DNA of 6,528 bases from Nitrospirota bacterium (lineage in GTDB: Bacteria > Nitrospirota_A > Leptospirillia > Leptospirillales > Leptospirillaceae). Positions 5,475 to 6,528 of the stretch are shown here, piece after piece. A model generated the notes under the pieces. That model did no database searches, was not told the origin of the DNA, and saw only the letters and a program-made list of their open reading frames with translations. Made by a program: the position numbers and the translations under genes. Where the stretch lies: assembly GCA_021795275.1 (NCBI GenBank), contig JAJYPO010000126.1, positions 1 to 6,528 of the forward strand, in the 5' to 3' direction. The number at the start of each line of letters is the position of its first letter. Within the stretch, counting starts at the first letter, position 1.

Positions 5475-6022
5475 ATGCCGACTCTCCCCAGAAGAAGCAT
5501 CACATCCAGATCCTGGTCGAGAACCGCTTCGGAGTTCTCACCCGGGTGGCGGGCCTCTTCAGTGCCCGGGGCTACAACATCGAAAGCCTCTCCGTGGGGC
5601 AGGGGATCGACCCTTCGGTGGCCCAGATGACCATCGTCACGGTGGGAGACGACCGGGTGGTGGAGCAGATCACCAAACAGCTCAACAAGCTGATCGACAC
5701 CATCAAGGTGGTCGACCTCTCCGAGTCCTCCTTCGTCTCCCGGGAGACGGTCATGGTCAAGGTCAACACCACCACCCGTCCGGAAGACCGCCAGGAGGCC
5801 TTCCGCATCGCGGAGATATTCCGGGCCCACATCGTCGACACCTCCCCCTCCACCTACACCCTGATGGTGACCGGGGAGGAGGAAAAGATCGAGGCCATGA
5901 TCGGCCTTCTCCGGCCGCTCGGGATCAAGGAGCTCGTCCGTTCCGGAGCGATCGCGATCGCCCGGGAGGAGCCCCGCCATGCGACCCGGACCCAGAAGCA
6001 CGACGGGGAGCTCCCCGCCTGA
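5471..6022 (+). CDS. ilvN: Acetohydroxyacid synthase, small regulatory subunit
   Basis: The small subunit activates the catalytic subunit and usually confers valine feedback inhibition. The product is 183 aa, slightly longer than the 163 aa E. coli IlvH. An N-terminal ACT domain (about 10-85) is evident from [20 protein letters not shown] (14-33), then [10 protein letters not shown] (34-43) and the [12 protein letters not shown] strand-helix (72-83). The C-terminal domain begins near RETVMVKV (91-98). The last 15 or so residues are a charged tail. The ATG shares ATGA with the ilvB stop, so translational coupling is likely. A GGTGA lies seven bases upstream, while a better AAGGAG (5445-5450) is too far away at 20 bases. 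The symbol ilvH would be equally valid by sequence. Confidence 0.96.
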   Translation: MNADSPQKKHHIQILVENRFGVLTRVAGLFSARGYNIESLSVGQGIDPSVAQMTIVTVGDDRVVEQITKQLNKLIDTIKVVDLSESSFVSRETVMVKVNTTTRPEDRQEAFRIAEIFRAHIVDTSPSTYTLMVTGEEEKIEAMIGLLRPLGIKELVRSGAIAIAREEPRHATRTQKHDGELPA

Positions 6023-6062
6023 TTGCCGTTCCCTCATTCCCCGACGAAAAAACACTTTATCC

Positions 6063-6528
6063 ATGGAGTCGTCCTTGAAATCCTCGATCTATTATGAAGC
6101 CGACACGAACATCGAGCGGATCCGTTCCAAAAAAGTGGCCATCATCGGCTTCGGAAGCCAGGGCCATGCCCACGCCCTGAATCTCAAGGAGTCCGGAGTC
6201 GACGTGACGATCGGCATCCGGTCGGGGAGCTCGAAGAAGAAGGCCGAGGGCTTCGGCTTCGTTCCGGCCTCGGTTCCCGACGCCGTGCGGAAGGCCGACC
6301 TCGTCATGATCCTCCTTCCCGACGAGAAGCAGGCCGAGGTCTACCAAAACGAGATCGCCCCGAATCTAAGGCCTGGCATGACCCTGGCCTTCGGCCACGG
6401 CTTCAATATCCATTTCGGCCAGATCCAGCCCCCGGCCGATGTGGACGTGATGCTGGTCGCCCCCAAGGGCCCCGGCCACCTGGTCCGCTCCGAATACCAG
6501 AAGGGGTCGGGCGTTCCCTGTCTCATCG
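6063..6528 (+). CDS. ilvC: Ketol-acid reductoisomerase, N-terminal part (gene continues off the right edge)
   Basis: IlvC isomerises and reduces acetohydroxyacids with NAD(P)H and Mg, the second step of branched-chain amino acid synthesis, so it uses the product of the two preceding genes. About 155 residues are visible: a Rossmann fold with [13 protein letters not shown] (29-41), a cofactor-specificity loop RSGSSKKK (53-60) whose Arg and Ser residues suggest [16 protein letters not shown] (110-120) with the catalytic His112, and [10 protein letters not shown] (133-142). The start is uncertain. ATG at 6063 has no recognisable ribosome binding site. TTG at 6075 has GGAG (6065-6068) six bases upstream and would give an N-terminus closer to the family's usual short MKIYY-type start. 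The 40-base gap after ilvN contains no terminator, so the three genes are probably one operon. Confidence 0.95.
   Translation, partial: MESSLKSSIYYEADTNIERIRSKKVAIIGFGSQGHAHALNLKESGVDVTIGIRSGSSKKKAEGFGFVPASVPDAVRKADLVMILLPDEKQAEVYQNEIAPNLRPGMTLAFGHGFNIHFGQIQPPADVDVMLVAPKGPGHLVRSEYQKGSGVPCLI
6065..6068 (+). promoter_or_regulatory. Possible ribosome binding site for an alternative TTG start of ilvC
   Basis: GGAG lies six bases before TTG at 6075-6077. The first G of this site is the last base of the ATG at 6063, so the two start choices are mutually informative. The site favours TTG, while codon type favours ATG. Confidence 0.4.

Noticed and set aside
5168..6064. 298-codon ORF antisense to ilvN and the end of ilvB
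   Set aside because: Covers two secure genes on the other strand and has the typical low-complexity shadow composition.
1..6528. Mobile element, CRISPR array, tRNA or rRNA, or an undescribed accessory system
   Set aside because: All substantial coding regions are conserved housekeeping genes. No transposase, long terminal repeats, regularly spaced repeats or structural RNA signatures were seen.

Overview
This window is a chromosomal replication-origin neighbourhood from a bacterium with high-GC coding sequence. Three genes read leftward on the minus strand: dnaA, dnaN and the 5' part of gyrB. Three read rightward on the plus strand: ilvB, ilvN and the 5' part of ilvC. Between the two divergent groups lies a lower-GC, gene-free stretch of about 600 bases (3112-3710) that is the best oriC candidate here. 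All six genes point away from it, as expected for genes co-oriented with outgoing forks. The host cannot be named with certainty. The high-GC3 coding style and protein sequences would fit a Leptospirillum-like or other Nitrospirota lineage, but that is a guess.

Left arm: DnaA (453 aa) has every AAA+ motif and the domain IV DNA-binding signature. DnaN (391 aa) follows after 46 bases from a GTG start with a strong ribosome binding site. GyrB follows after a 70-base gap, probably from a TTG start. recF, often found between dnaN and gyrB, is absent.

Central region: it holds one consensus DnaA box inside a short dyad and a weak dnaA promoter, a triplet of AT-rich 8-mers that could be an unwinding element, an 11-bp-phased pair of degenerate box-like repeats, several short inverted repeats, A-tracts, and a structured leader in front of ilvB. 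The leader includes a possible 27-codon peptide ORF.

Right arm: ilvB and ilvN encode the large and small subunits of acetohydroxyacid synthase and overlap by four bases (ATGA). ilvC (ketol-acid reductoisomerase) follows 40 bases later and runs off the window. Together they carry out the first two steps of valine, leucine and isoleucine synthesis.

The genes are ordinary housekeeping genes, and no novel defence, mobile or biosynthetic system is visible. The points worth a second look are in the intergenic region: origin architecture, possible dnaA autoregulation, and possible ilv leader control.
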